Below, in pieces: positions 10,621-19,914 of a DNA stretch of 64,000 bases. The notes below the pieces were generated by a model. That model saw only the letters and a program-made list of their open reading frames with translations, had not been told where the DNA came from and did not search any database. A program made the translations under genes and the position numbers. This DNA is from Chenopodium formosanum (lineage: Eukaryota > Streptophyta > Magnoliopsida > Caryophyllales > Amaranthaceae). The DNA lies in the NCBI GenBank assembly GCA_024500155.1, contig CM044863.1, forward strand, positions 9,045,501 through 9,109,500, read 5' to 3'. The stretch's first letter is position 1; each line of letters starts with the position of its first letter.

Positions 10621-10739
10621 AAATAGAGGAGAAGAAAGCTAATGTTCACTTTCTGAAAAGCTAATGTTCATACTGTTGTTACACCTATTTGCTAGGTACA
10701 TGAGTGTGCACCTAAGAATATGCGTCGGCATGGCACATC

Positions 10740-11238
10740 TAGGGGTGTTCGCGGTGCGGTTTGGATCATAAACCTCACTAAACCGCAAAAGTGCGGTTTG
10801 TAATTTTTTTCAAACCGCACCAAACCGCACTTTTAAAAAAACCGCACTGCAAGATGTGGTATAATGCGGTGCGATTTAACCGTATTTCATTAAAATTATA
10901 ATTATTCTTTTTAAAATAAAACTTTTATTTTATATTATAATTATTAATTGATAATTTAATTATTAAATTCTTTTTATTAACCTTTAATTAACTAATAGTC
11001 AAAAATTAGCTCATATATCTTAGTTCTTTTGTATAATTTTAATGAAAATATAGTATAAAAATCGTAAACCGCATTAAAGTGCAGTTTGCGGTGCGGTTTG
11101 ATCTCAATAATTTTGGAAACCGCAAATCGCGATTTGGTCATTTTAAAAAAACCGCACCACAATTTTCAAACCGCAAAACCGCTTCAAACCGCAAAATTGC
11201 GGTTTGGTGCGGTCCAAACCGCACTCTGTACAGCCCTA
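10740..11238. mobile_element. Non-autonomous hAT element
   Basis: Ends TAGGGGTGTTC... and ...GTACAGCCCTA are inverted, with flanking 8-bp duplication GGCACATC (10732-10739) / GGCACAAC (11239-11246, one mismatch). Subterminal words CAAACCGCAC and GTGCGGTTTG are repeated many times near both ends. No transposase. The flanking sequence (GTGGGCCGGGCC, 11262-11330) looks like the end of another hAT into which this one inserted. Confidence 0.8.
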
Positions 11239-11608
11239 GGCACAACACGACATGAAGCTCGTGGGCCGGGCCTAACTAACCCCAAAGCACGTGGGCCTGG
11301 CACAAGGCACGACCCGACACGGTCCAGAACCATCTTTACCTATACATGGCCAAAAAAAAATATTATCATATATAAAGGGTATATATCCAACATCTATATA
11401 TGTCCAAGTATATTCACACCTAGTCCACCACTCGAGTGAATATCCACTACTCACCTATACGGCTGTTGATTAAATGCTTATTACCTACCTATAATCTTCC
11501 TATACCCACCTAGAAGAATTATTCTTTCTATAAACTTGTAAGAAAACTGTAATATAGGGTGGGGGGATTAATCCGATAGGAGAAATAGGTGGGTCTGAAG
11601 ACAAGTAA

Positions 11609-11708
11609 AAAAAATGTTAAGCTCAGATGCACATTTAGCTTCTTCTGGTAGATCAGAAGATGGTGGCGGACCCTTAAGTGCCACAGTATGCGCAGAATTC
11701 TTCACAGC
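11609..11708 (-). other. Possible orphan exon fragment
   Basis: On the minus strand about 33 codons are open with protein-like composition (contains GPPPSSDLPEEAK). They follow an AG acceptor-like context and lie just downstream of the tRNA gene on the same strand. I do not recognise the family, and no neighbouring exons were found. It may be a relic or a chance frame. Confidence 0.25.
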
Positions 11709-11715
11709 TTTAATT

Positions 11716-11786
11716 TGCACCAGCCGGGAATCGAACCCGGGTCTGTACCGTGGCAGGGTACTATTCTACCACTAGACCACTGGTGC
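11716..11786 (-). tRNA. tRNA-Gly (anticodon GCC)
   Basis: A complete 71-nt cloverleaf on the minus strand. The 7-bp acceptor stem is GCACCAG/CTGGTGC with discriminator A. The D arm contains TGGTCTAGTGGTAGAA. The anticodon loop CTGCCAC gives GCC. The T arm is CCGGG-TTCGATT-CCCGG. No intron, and CCA is not encoded, as normal for eukaryotic nuclear tRNA genes. Boxes A and B match the RNA polymerase III consensus. No obvious T-run terminator follows within 20 bp. Confidence 0.97.
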
Positions 11787-11900
11787 TTCATTGAATAATA
11801 TATTAATTTTTTCAAACCATTTAAGAATCTTTACTTTAATGTAATTGTATTTGTATGAGAAATAATGAAATATGTATTGTTCCCTTTGTTACTTTATGTA

Positions 11901-11991
11901 CTACCTCCGTTAACTATTATTTGCAATAAAGGAATATTTTATATCTCACAAATAATACCCCTTTGTTGCAAATAATAGTTAACGGAGGTAG
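11901..11991. mobile_element. Stowaway MITE, 91 bp
   Basis: TIRs CTACCTCCGTTAACTATTAT and ATAATAGTTAACGGAGGTAG with TA at 11899-11900 and 11992-11993. The remaining gene-free DNA to 12460 shows nothing recognisable. Confidence 0.9.
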
Positions 11992-12476
11992 TAGGTATTT
12001 TGACTTTTGATTTGTGCGCTTATTTTGCTATATTGGATGATTTATAAGAAATATACTATGTATATATTTTTTTTGTTGACGAGATAAATATGGTCTTGGA
12101 TACTTGACTTTGCCACAACTTATAAAATTCATTATATCAAGCTGTTATAATTTATTAATGACTAAAATAAGCATTAGCAAGTATAAAATAAAATTGCAAA
12201 TTTTTTGTTATTCTTCTCAGTAAAACAAGTCGATGCATGAGCACAAAAACGGGTACCTATTTTTCAACCCAAACTCAAATTCGATCAAACTCCATAGAAA
12301 GTCTCTAATGTGATTAGATGTTATAGTTGGGATTTTCTCTGCAACCTGATATGAGCATTTATATAGTAATTGTCACATAACTTTTGTACATGATATCATC
12401 CACGAACTGAAATAAAGCTTATCTTCAAGAATGTAGAGTGCCAAAGACACCTCAAAATTCGATAAAACAGGACAGA

Positions 12477-12483
12477 TTTTATT
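12477..12483 (-). terminator. Putative poly(A) signal of RLP1
   Basis: AATAAAA on the minus strand, downstream of the 3'-UTR exon of RLP1 and about 0.42 kb beyond its stop codon. Confidence 0.45.
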
Positions 12484-12763
12484 AAGATAAACTCTCCTTA
12501 GCTTGTCAGCAAGGATTACATGACTAACATCTCAGTTCATTGTAAGCGAGAGAGGACTTAGCAATGAATTGTGCAGCACTATTACATAATCTATGACAGA
12601 ACGAGAAAGTACAGAACTCAAACTTCCTAGCAATGCTAAAAGCATCTAAAACAAGAATCTGAACAGAGGACTTGATTTGTGCTATCTGGAGAAGCTTGTG
12701 TAAGGTACTAAGGTAGGCCGGGAGCAAAATAAGTCGATTCCTCTAGCTCCGAGTCTCAGCCAG
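12484..12763 (-). other. 3'-UTR exon of RLP1 with RNase-H-like retroelement fragment
   Basis: The segment downstream of the putative 3'-UTR intron contains a 67-codon open frame (12524-12727) that includes SFCHRLCNSAAQFIAKSSLA. This resembles the last part of the RNase-H domain (RVT_3 type) of plant LINE-derived proteins, where CN-AAH-IA is typical. There is no start of such a domain upstream and no reverse transcriptase. The same sequence follows RLP2 (38745-39000, with an older extra copy at 38410-38735) and RLP3 (63345-63612). I infer that a fossil retroelement end was adopted as the 3' UTR of the ancestral RLP and duplicated with it. The RNase-H assignment is by eye and moderate. Confidence 0.45.
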
Positions 12764-12896
12764 CTGCATAGTTGTAATAATGTTACATTCGATACAATCA
12801 TATTAAATTTATCATAGATACGGACATACAGTTAATAATATTCTATAAAGATCAACAAAAAATTGAAACAGTAAAGAAAAAAGATTAAGAACTTAC
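12764..12896 (-). other. Putative 3'-UTR intron of RLP1
   Basis: Donor GTAAGT (12896-12891) lies just after the stop codon. Acceptor ATGCAG ends at 12764. The intron is 133 bp and T-rich. Both sites recur at the same place behind RLP2 (39141/39001) and RLP3 (63761/63613). A 3'-UTR intron is known for several plant RLP families such as tomato Cf-type genes. Confidence 0.6.
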
Positions 12897-12901
12897 TGGG
12901 T

Positions 12902-15900
12902 TTAAAGCCTCCTTTTAAATCTAGCAATGCTCAATGAGACCATGACATAGAGCATATCTTTCATGTCATTAAAGAATTGAAAAAAGGCATGTCTCCAAGA
13001 TCTTTTGAGCACCAATGTTCCACAAACTCCCCAAAATCCTATGATAAATCCGATCACAACACTTACGTACAACCCCAAGAAAAACATCTTGTCATCATCA
13101 CTGTCATCCTGGGGAGTAGTATTATTATCTCCATTCGTCGAGTCGTGGTGTGGTTGATCCCAAGAGCAATTCGAGAGAGGAGCTCCACAAAGTTGAGGAT
13201 TTCCAGCATATACTGAAGCATTGAAGCCTTGAAGTTGAGTGCCCTTCGGAATTTCTCCAGAGAAGTGGTTGTTTGACAAATCCAAGTTGCTGAGAGAGTT
13301 CAAAGCAGTGATGCTTGCAGGGATTTCACCAGAGAGGTGGTTGTTTGACAAATCGAGAACTTCTAAAGCTGTCAATTGTCCAATTTCCGGTGTGATGTTT
13401 CCAACCAAACTGTTGCTTGATAAGTTCAATGAGACTAGACCTTGCAGAGCTGAAATTTCTGTGGGAATTTTGCCTTCCAACTTGTTGTTTGAAAGATCAA
13501 TGAGCTTGACTAGTCCTAAAAACTTCTCAAAGCTCCTTTCTTTTTGTTTCCACATAACCGTTGAAACATCAGTGTATACATTAATGGGCATGGATGAATA
13601 TACAATCAGAAACTTTAAATACTGCAATGCTGGAATTAGATCTGTTGCATTTCTCATTGCTGTAAGATTATGAATGCAATTTGGAATGGTTCCACTAATT
13701 TGGTTGCCAGCGAGATCTAAGATTTGTAGAAAGGGCAATTGACAGAGGCTCAAAGGTATTTCTCCAACAAAATTATTGCTTCCAAGACTAAGAACACTGA
13801 GGTTTTTGTAAGTACTCCCAATACCTGGCAATACATGCCCAGTAAAAGAATTATGAGCAAGATCAAGATAAACCAGGGATGTGCAATCCTCTAATGACCT
13901 TGGAAGTTCTCCAGAAAAACTATTGTTGCGCAAGTGCAAGGAATTTAATTGCTTCAAGTAACTAATGGAAGGTGGTATATTACCAGAAAAGTTATTGTTC
14001 TCTAAATGGAGAAATAATAATTGGTCTAAATTCATCCAGCAATCTTGAAGCTTTCCGGACAACAAATTATTTGAGAGATCAAGATTTTTTAGACATACTT
14101 GCTCTCTAGGACACAAAAAAAGAACGGGATCAGAAAACCTATTGTTATTTAAGTACAGTGAAGCAAGGTTTGTTGGAAATGTTGGTATTGCACCTTCAAA
14201 ATTGTTAGAACTCATATCTATTACAAGCCTCTCATAAAGAAGTGTGATTGGTAATTCAAAATTTGGAAGTGTCCCATACATCATGTTATGAGATATATTA
14301 AGATAAGAGAGGTTTGAAGGCAATGTGAAAAAATCGGGAATGGTGTCTGAAATTCCAGCGGCAGAAATATCAAGAAAGAAATAATTTTTTTGGCTCGCAA
14401 GCCACTTTGGAAAGATCGGTCCCAATCTGCAGGAACTTAATAATATAGTATCCAGCTGGAATGGAGGAACCCAATCGTCTTCAATATCGAGCACCAGTGC
14501 TGGATTGTTTGAAAGGTCTAACTCCGATAATCTTGACAGATTTGAGAAGTGGATGCTGGAGAGAGTATCATGCAGAGAATTGGAAGAAAGATCCAAGGTG
14601 TCGAGCATTGATAGTTGCCCCAAACGAGGACTGATGGTTCCATTCAAACAGTTACTATCAAGAGATAATTGTTGTAATGATGAGAGTGTGTCAATCGTGT
14701 CTGGAATTGAACCCCATATTTGATTTTCACCAAGATCTAAATACAGTAAGGACTTGTTTACGCAATCTGCTAGTGTTTGGATTATGTTGGGAAGCTCATC
14801 GATGATGTTAATTTCATTCAAGTTGAGTGTTTGTAAATGACACGAATTGCCAAGTGTTTTAGGAAATTGCGAGGACTCAAAATTATTTGATGAGAGGTCG
14901 AGATCTTGGAGAGATAGTAAGTTTGAAATTGTTTCTGGAATCGGACCTTGCAATGTATTGTTGGAAAGGCCCAGATAAGAAAGAGCATGCATATTTCCAA
15001 GTGCATTTGGAAGGGAACCTTCTAGTTGATTACCAGAGAGATCTAGATATGAAAGATTATGCATCTTCCCAAATGCGTTTGGAAAGTGACCATCAAGTTG
15101 ATTGTATCTAAGATCAACAAATGAAAGATGAGTATCGATACCACTTAAATTAAAAAGCCATTGGAATATTGATGAATCATTAAGACCATTCATAGCAAGA
15201 TTAAGATATGAAAGAGTGGTTGTGGAGTTTTTGTATGAAAGTGGCCATGGGACTCTAGAGGGAAGGATACAAGACTCCAGCTGAAGAACCCTTAAGAATT
15301 GGAGGTTGTTCACGATTTTTATCCACTCTATGGCTTTACTGAGATCGATACCACTCAAGTTGATATATTTTAACAGTTTTAGATGTGAGAGCCACGACAA
15401 GTTTTTGACAGAAAGGTCACCGACGTATAAATGAGTGTCAAGATCAAGAGAAAGCAAGGAGGATAGATTACCGAGCTGGTGTGGAATTTCTCCACTGAAT
15501 CCAGTGTAGGATAAATTAAGGTATTTCAAACTCACAAGGGAACCAACAAAACTAGGGATGGGTTGGTTTTGGAAATTGTTGAGGCTGAGATCCAAGTAAC
15601 TCAAATGCTTTAAATCAGCAAGGGAAGAACTCACTTTACCTTGCAAACAATAATCATCATCCTCAACACCACGAAGGTCGAGCTTGATTACATGGCCAGT
15701 TCGGTTGCTACAACGGATGCCCCGCCATTGACAACAGTTTTTGTTATCATCATCATCTCCCCAAGAAGACAGCATCCCGCAATGATCGACTTGAATGCCC
15801 TCTTTGAATTTCAACAAAGCTTCTCTCTCTTTCTCAATACACATGACGTTGTTGTGGTGGCTGCTAATGGTATCAATCCCATGAGCAACACAACTAATAA

Positions 15901-15946
15901 AGTAGGAAAATAGAAAAGACCAACAAAGGAGTTTATGAGAATTCAT
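12902..15946 (-). CDS. LRR receptor-like protein, EIX1/EIX2-like (RLP1, intact)
   Basis: A 1014-residue cell-surface receptor-like protein in one uninterrupted exon. Order of parts: signal peptide (1-23); LRR N-terminal cap with CIEKEREALLKFK and NCCQW (36-79); about 26 LRRs; an island domain (about 759-811) ending in the family phrase WK-KE--FEK-LG; four more LRRs; juxtamembrane CSW segment; acidic D-rich stretch (933-953); transmembrane helix (954-980) with GxxxG (966-970); basic 34-residue tail RSWRHAFFQFF...RRL. The tail has YVMV, a YxxPhi endocytosis-type motif as described for tomato EIX receptors. There is no kinase, so it would signal with a partner such as SOBIR1/BAK1. Length and layout are full for the family, which senses microbial patterns such as fungal xylanase. 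The ligand here cannot be read from sequence. The chosen ATG (15946) starts MNSHKLL, matching the paralogues. An in-frame ATG at 15985 adds 13 residues that are not conserved. It is the only undamaged copy fully in the window. Confidence 0.93.
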   Translation of the reverse strand: MNSHKLLCWSFLFSYFISCVAHGIDTISSHHNNVMCIEKEREALLKFKEGIQVDHCGMLSSWGDDDDNKNCCQWRGIRCSNRTGHVIKLDLRGVEDDDYCLQGKVSSSLADLKHLSYLDLSLNNFQNQPIPSFVGSLVSLKYLNLSYTGFSGEIPHQLGNLSSLLSLDLDTHLYVGDLSVKNLSWLSHLKLLKYINLSGIDLSKAIEWIKIVNNLQFLRVLQLESCILPSRVPWPLSYKNSTTTLSYLNLAMNGLNDSSIFQWLFNLSGIDTHLSFVDLRYNQLDGHFPNAFGKMHNLSYLDLSGNQLEGSLPNALGNMHALSYLGLSNNTLQGPIPETISNLLSLQDLDLSSNNFESSQFPKTLGNSCHLQTLNLNEINIIDELPNIIQTLADCVNKSLLYLDLGENQIWGSIPDTIDTLSSLQQLSLDSNCLNGTISPRLGQLSMLDTLDLSSNSLHDTLSSIHFSNLSRLSELDLSNNPALVLDIEDDWVPPFQLDTILLSSCRLGPIFPKWLASQKNYFFLDISAAGISDTIPDFFTLPSNLSYLNISHNMMYGTLPNFELPITLLYERLVIDMSSNNFEGAIPTFPTNLASLYLNNNRFSDPVLFLCPREQVCLKNLDLSNNLLSGKLQDCWMNLDQLLFLHLENNNFSGNIPPSISYLKQLNSLHLRNNSFSGELPRSLEDCTSLVYLDLAHNSFTGHVLPGIGSTYKNLSVLSLGSNNFVGEIPLSLCQLPFLQILDLAGNQISGTIPNCIHNLTAMRNATDLIPALQYLKFLIVYSSMPINVYTDVSTVMWKQKERSFEKFLGLVKLIDLSNNKLEGKIPTEISALQGLVSLNLSSNSLVGNITPEIGQLTALEVLDLSNNHLSGEIPASITALNSLSNLDLSNNHFSGEIPKGTQLQGFNASVYAGNPQLCGAPLSNCSWDQPHHDSTNGDNNTTPQDDSDDDKMFFLGLYVSVVIGFIIGFWGVCGTLVLKRSWRHAFFQFFNDMKDMLYVMVSLSIARFKRRL

Positions 15947-16017
15947 TGTCACCTTTCTTTGGCTTAGCTTGCCTAGATAGATCAATGAATATTTGTGCTA
16001 AACATACGTATGTGCTA

Positions 16018-16028
16018 AGCATATATAG
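16018..16028 (-). promoter_or_regulatory. Putative TATA box of RLP1
   Basis: CTATATATGC on the minus strand, about 75 bp upstream of the preferred ATG. The upstream 0.3 kb (to about 16260) resembles the sequence upstream of RLP2 (41800-42020) and of the N-terminal fragments, so a common promoter was duplicated. RLP2 has CTATTTATATG at the equivalent place. Confidence 0.45.
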
Positions 16029-16511
16029 AATTTTGTAGCGTTAAATTAGTCATCACCTGAATGATAACAGTAGCATTAGAATTGTACTGTAAAAATTATC
16101 ATACACCTTCACGGAAAGTTACAGCAAATGACAATAAAAGATTAAGGAGTAGACGTAGAAATTTTTTGCTCAAAAGAAATTTTAAAGTCAGTTACTTTTT
16201 ACTCCTTACATCAATTTGGATGAGTAAAGCATATAGAGAGCCAAGAAAGTAAAAACCATGTTTGACTGGTGATGATTGTACATACGAATTGAAATTAATA
16301 AAAGCTGTAAAACAAATCCAACTCATGTAATTAATGTACCCAAATTAAAGTTTCAATTACCCCAAACCCTCTTTCTAAATTTCAGTCATTATTTTTAGGA
16401 AAAAAAAATGTGTTATTTATTTATTTTAGTACAATGTACTACGTATTATTTATTTCTTTTATTTACTTTTAACCAACCAAAGCTTACCATCTTATTATTA
16501 CGGTGTTATTT

Positions 16512-16512
<1 letters not shown>

Positions 16513-16551
<39 letters not shown>
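16513..16551. repeat. Poly(A) run, about 39 bp
   Basis: Homopolymeric A tract. No retroelement head could be recognised beside it. Confidence 0.9.
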
Positions 16552-16554
<3 letters not shown>

Positions 16555-16623
16555 AATTATAGAGTAATTTTTTTTCATAGAATGAATATGTGTAAAAGGC
16601 AAATGAGATGTTTTGATTGGAAA

Positions 16624-16915
16624 CTAGTTTTGTCCCCGTGAAATGCACGGATTTATAAAATTTTTGTCCCCGTGAAATGCTCGGACTTATAAAGTATGAT
16701 ATAATAATAGTCAATTGAAATAGAGTTGATTAAAATTAAATGACTTATGTAACACTTTTTTATTATTATATTTAAATTTGAATTTAATAATGTTTACTTT
16801 AAGTTTTTTTAATAATTTTTTTTATTTAAAAAAAAAAATAGAAGAGCAATTTGGAGGGAAAATTTTTCATAAAATCATGCGAAGTGTTCCTCTGGTGATT
16901 AGTTTAGTATATACT
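16624..16915 (-). mobile_element. Degenerate Helitron-like element
   Basis: The left end CTAG then TTTTGTCCCCGTGAAATGCACGG mirrors the minus-strand Helitron 3' ends elsewhere in the window. A partial tandem copy of CCCCGTGAAATGC follows. The right end near TTAGTTTAGTATATACT resembles a 5' end, but without a clean TC. Confidence 0.35.
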
Positions 16916-16987
16916 CAATAGTATAGTTACCAGTATTATCTTAATTATAAGCTTGTATTCCATATAATTAAGGATGATAGCATATGT

Positions 16988-17440
16988 GCCTTTTTTTTTT
17001 TTTTTTTTTTTAATTTGGTGCAAGAGAGGGGCGCCCCTAAAAAGATAAAGACACACACAAGCAAAAGGAAAACTAGAGCAAAACAAACCAAAAGAAACAA
17101 AAGAAAACCGAAAAGAAAAACGAAAATAAAACCACACAAAACATGTGCCATTTTTTGTATTGTGTAATGGAAGGAATTGAAAACATAGCTTGTGAGAATA
17201 AGAGACGTGTGGACTTTTTTTTTTTTTGAGAGGAAATATGAAACATCTTTTGAATGGTATGAAATAAGAAAATTGGTGTTCTAGCATGAATTTATCATGG
17301 TTTAAGAATGGTATGAATATGATTGCATTGACTTCGTTTGATTGATATATAAATGATATGCATTTAATTTCATTATTTCATTTCAATTTGGTTTCTGTTA
17401 ATTTGGCATTATTAATTGTCTTTTAGGTATTTGCTAATCA
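16988..17440. other. Gene-free stretch with T run
   Basis: A T tract (16991-17012) is followed by GGGGCGCCCC and an A-rich, adenine/cytosine-biased segment (17030-17140). No gene or element termini are recognised. Confidence 0.5.
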
Positions 17441-18194
17441 TCAATAATCATAACTTAATACTAAAAGCGAAACAAGTGATAACACATGTCTAGTTAAAAA
17501 TTTTCCCTCCAATTTTTCTTTCCTTTTTTTATTTTTTTTTTTATTTTTTTATTTTTTGTCTTTATTTTATGTTTTTTTTTTTATTTTTTCAATTTTCCAA
17601 AAAAAGTATTTATAGCCTGTAATACTCTCTTAATGAAATATTCTTATATGTATATATTACAGTAATTTTTGTAATATTCTCTAATATTTTTATAATATTC
17701 TCATGCTAATATTATTATTAGGAAAAGTCTTACTTCTATAATAATCTCATGCTAATGTATTTTTTTTTATAATAGTATTTGATGATTCATTATGTTCCTT
17801 AGTTTACTTATATATTATAATAAAAACCTACGACTAGCTCACTCTTTTTTAAAAATTTGATTTTTACATATAAAAAAATAAAGTTTTAATTAAACTTGTA
17901 TAAACAAATGTGTATGTCAAAATTGTATCAACAAAATATGGATATGATAAGGTATATAGTATGGGTTCTAAATAATCAATAGCCGCAATTTTTTTTTCAT
18001 ATTTATAAAGTCTAACGCATCAATAGCCTTTACATGCATCATTAACCAAAAAAATAAAATAAAAAAGGGTAAAATAAATTTTTTTTTTTTGAAGTTTATA
18101 AATGTAATTCTTTGTTAATATATAATTGTAAATTAATGTTATAGTTTGTTAAATAATTTTATAAAACTCGTGCATGGCACGGGACTTAAACTAG
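17441..18194 (+). mobile_element. Non-autonomous Helitron, 754 bp
   Basis: It starts TC after an A (17440) and reads into CTTAATACTAAAAGCG, like other 5' ends here. It ends with a GC hairpin (CGTGCATGGCACGGG) followed by CTAG and then T (18195). A|TC...CTAG|T is the canonical Helitron insertion format. The interior is AT-rich and non-coding. Confidence 0.7.
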
Positions 18195-18492
18195 TGTGGC
18201 ACTATGAGAGAGGAGCATTTGGGTTAGTAAATTCAAAAAAAATATAATAGTGGGTTTAGTAAATTCAAAAAAAATATAATAGGAAATAAATACGTATTAA
18301 TATGTTTATTTAGTAATAATTATTTCAATTCGTTAAAAAAAATTAAATTGAACAAAATTAATTTAAATTCACTAAAAACAATTTTAATTCAACAAAAATA
18401 AGGTAAAGTAAAAAGGTCGTTAGTTTTGTGATTATTGTGAAATTCATCTACATATTTTATAATATATTGTTTGTACAGCTTTTAATATGTAA

Positions 18493-19324
18493 CTAGTTTT
18501 AGGCCCGGGCGATGCCCCGGGTCATTTTTTATATACTTCCTCCGTTTTTATTTTATTGCACCATTAGGACTTTTACACTATTCACTTAATCTTTTTTGAC
18601 CATCATTTGTGATATATACATTAGGAAAAATATAGTCATGTGGGATCTAGTTAGATTCGTATCGAACTCTACTTTTCAAATATTAAATTTTTATAATTTT
18701 TATAAAAGTATAATCGAAGATATTGATAGCTAAAGTAATGCATTGGCAAGCGTGAAATCGCTTATGGTGGAATAAAAAAAGAACGGAGGAAGTATAAAAA
18801 ATTATAATAAATTAAAGTGAAATATATTGGTGGTTTTATAATTTAATAAAATATTATTGATTTTTTCAAAATTTATTATGAAATATGCAATAACCTAACT
18901 TTAATACTTCATATTTGTTTGTTTTATTTGTTACATGAATCTTTATCTACCATCATATACTTTTGTAAACAAATGTTGAGGTTTTAAAATCGCTATATAT
19001 ATAATTTTTTTCTTCAAAGTAAACAAATGTTGAGGTTTTAAAATCGCTATATACTTTTGTGTTACATATTTTAAATACATAGTACATATAACCTATATGA
19101 ATTATGGATGATTAAACGAAAGAATGAGATTATATAAGTTGAATTAAAAGTTTAGAATTTATGAACATAAATTTTTTGTGAGGAAACATTGATGATCGAT
19201 TTTAATATATATGACATGAGTCACATGACCCCACATCATTTATTAAGTCACGACAACACGTGGCAAGAATCATGACATGTGGCATGATTACAATTCTTGC
19301 CATGGGTTTTAATATATATATAGA
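18493..19324 (-). mobile_element. Non-autonomous Helitron (minus), left member of a head-to-tail pair
   Basis: The left end CTAG then TTTTAGG and hairpin CCCGGGCGATGCCCCGGG is a minus-strand 3' end. The right end reads, on the minus strand, TCTATATATATATTAAAACC, a TC start. It abuts the 3' CTAG of the next Helitron at 19325 without a single intervening base. It carries a Stowaway at 18536 and a short duplication (GTAAACAAATGTTGAGGTTT at about 18966 and 19020). Only its last about 50 bp (44236-44287) is recognisable in the right duplicon. Confidence 0.6.
18536..18792. mobile_element. Stowaway MITE, 257 bp
   Basis: CTTCCTCCGTTTTTATTTTA and its inverse ending AACGGAGGAAG, with TA on both sides (18534-18535, 18793-18794). 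Same subfamily as the elements at 25304 and 48652 (inner ends TATTGCACCAT / ATGGTGCAATA). Confidence 0.88.
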
Positions 19325-19470
19325 CTAGTTTTGTGCTCCGTGCGTTGCTCGGGTTGTTTATTAAATTTTGAGATAAATTTTAAATCTATATTCAAATTTC
19401 AAAATATATCTCTAATACAAAATTACTTAGGAATTGATGTACTTTTGTAACAATTTAAACTATATACTTA

Positions 19471-19661
19471 CCTCTGTTTTTTTTAGTTGACACGTATTCG
19501 TTTTTAGGAATTTTTTTTTGTTGACATGCATGTTTCCTTTTTGGGTAAGTTTTATACCTTGTTTTTTAAGTGAACCTTACTTGCTTTATCATTCTCTCTC
19601 ACTCTCTCTCCTCTCATGTGTGCCTAAATTGAACGTGTCAACTAAATAGAAACGGAAGAAA
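19471..19661. mobile_element. Stowaway-like MITE
   Basis: Ends CCTCTGTTTTTTTTAGTTGAC and GTCAACTAAATAGAAACGGA are inverted. The better-preserved copy at 44434-44622 has TA flanks and CGGAGGAAG. Confidence 0.7.
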
Positions 19662-19699
19662 TATGTAATAAACATGTAAATGACTAATAATAATAGGAA

Positions 19700-19895
19700 A
19701 ATGTTATACATAGCCCTTAGGACTACATATAAGCATTAAATTTACTTGAAAATCGTAAACAGTTAAGAATTCATCAAAATATAAATACTAATAACACTGA
19801 TTTACGCGTGTTTTTGTCATGAATTCCTAATTTTATACAATTTCCAAGAGTATATTTAATACTTATATATAGCCCTTAGGGCTACATATAACATT
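19700..19895. mobile_element. MITE family A copy
   Basis: Inverted ends AATGTTATACATAGCCCTTA / AGCCCTTAGGGCTACATATA...CATT, about 196 bp, nested in the Helitron. Orthologous copy at 44663-44858. Confidence 0.7.
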
Positions 19896-19914
19896 ACCTA
19901 ACAATAATAATAAT

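Noticed and set aside
12977..15913. Several plus-strand frames of 72-144 codons opposite RLP1 (also 39234-39969 and 41350-41793 opposite RLP2)
   Set aside because: They are antisense shadows of the LRR coding sequence. The repeats leave complementary frames open.
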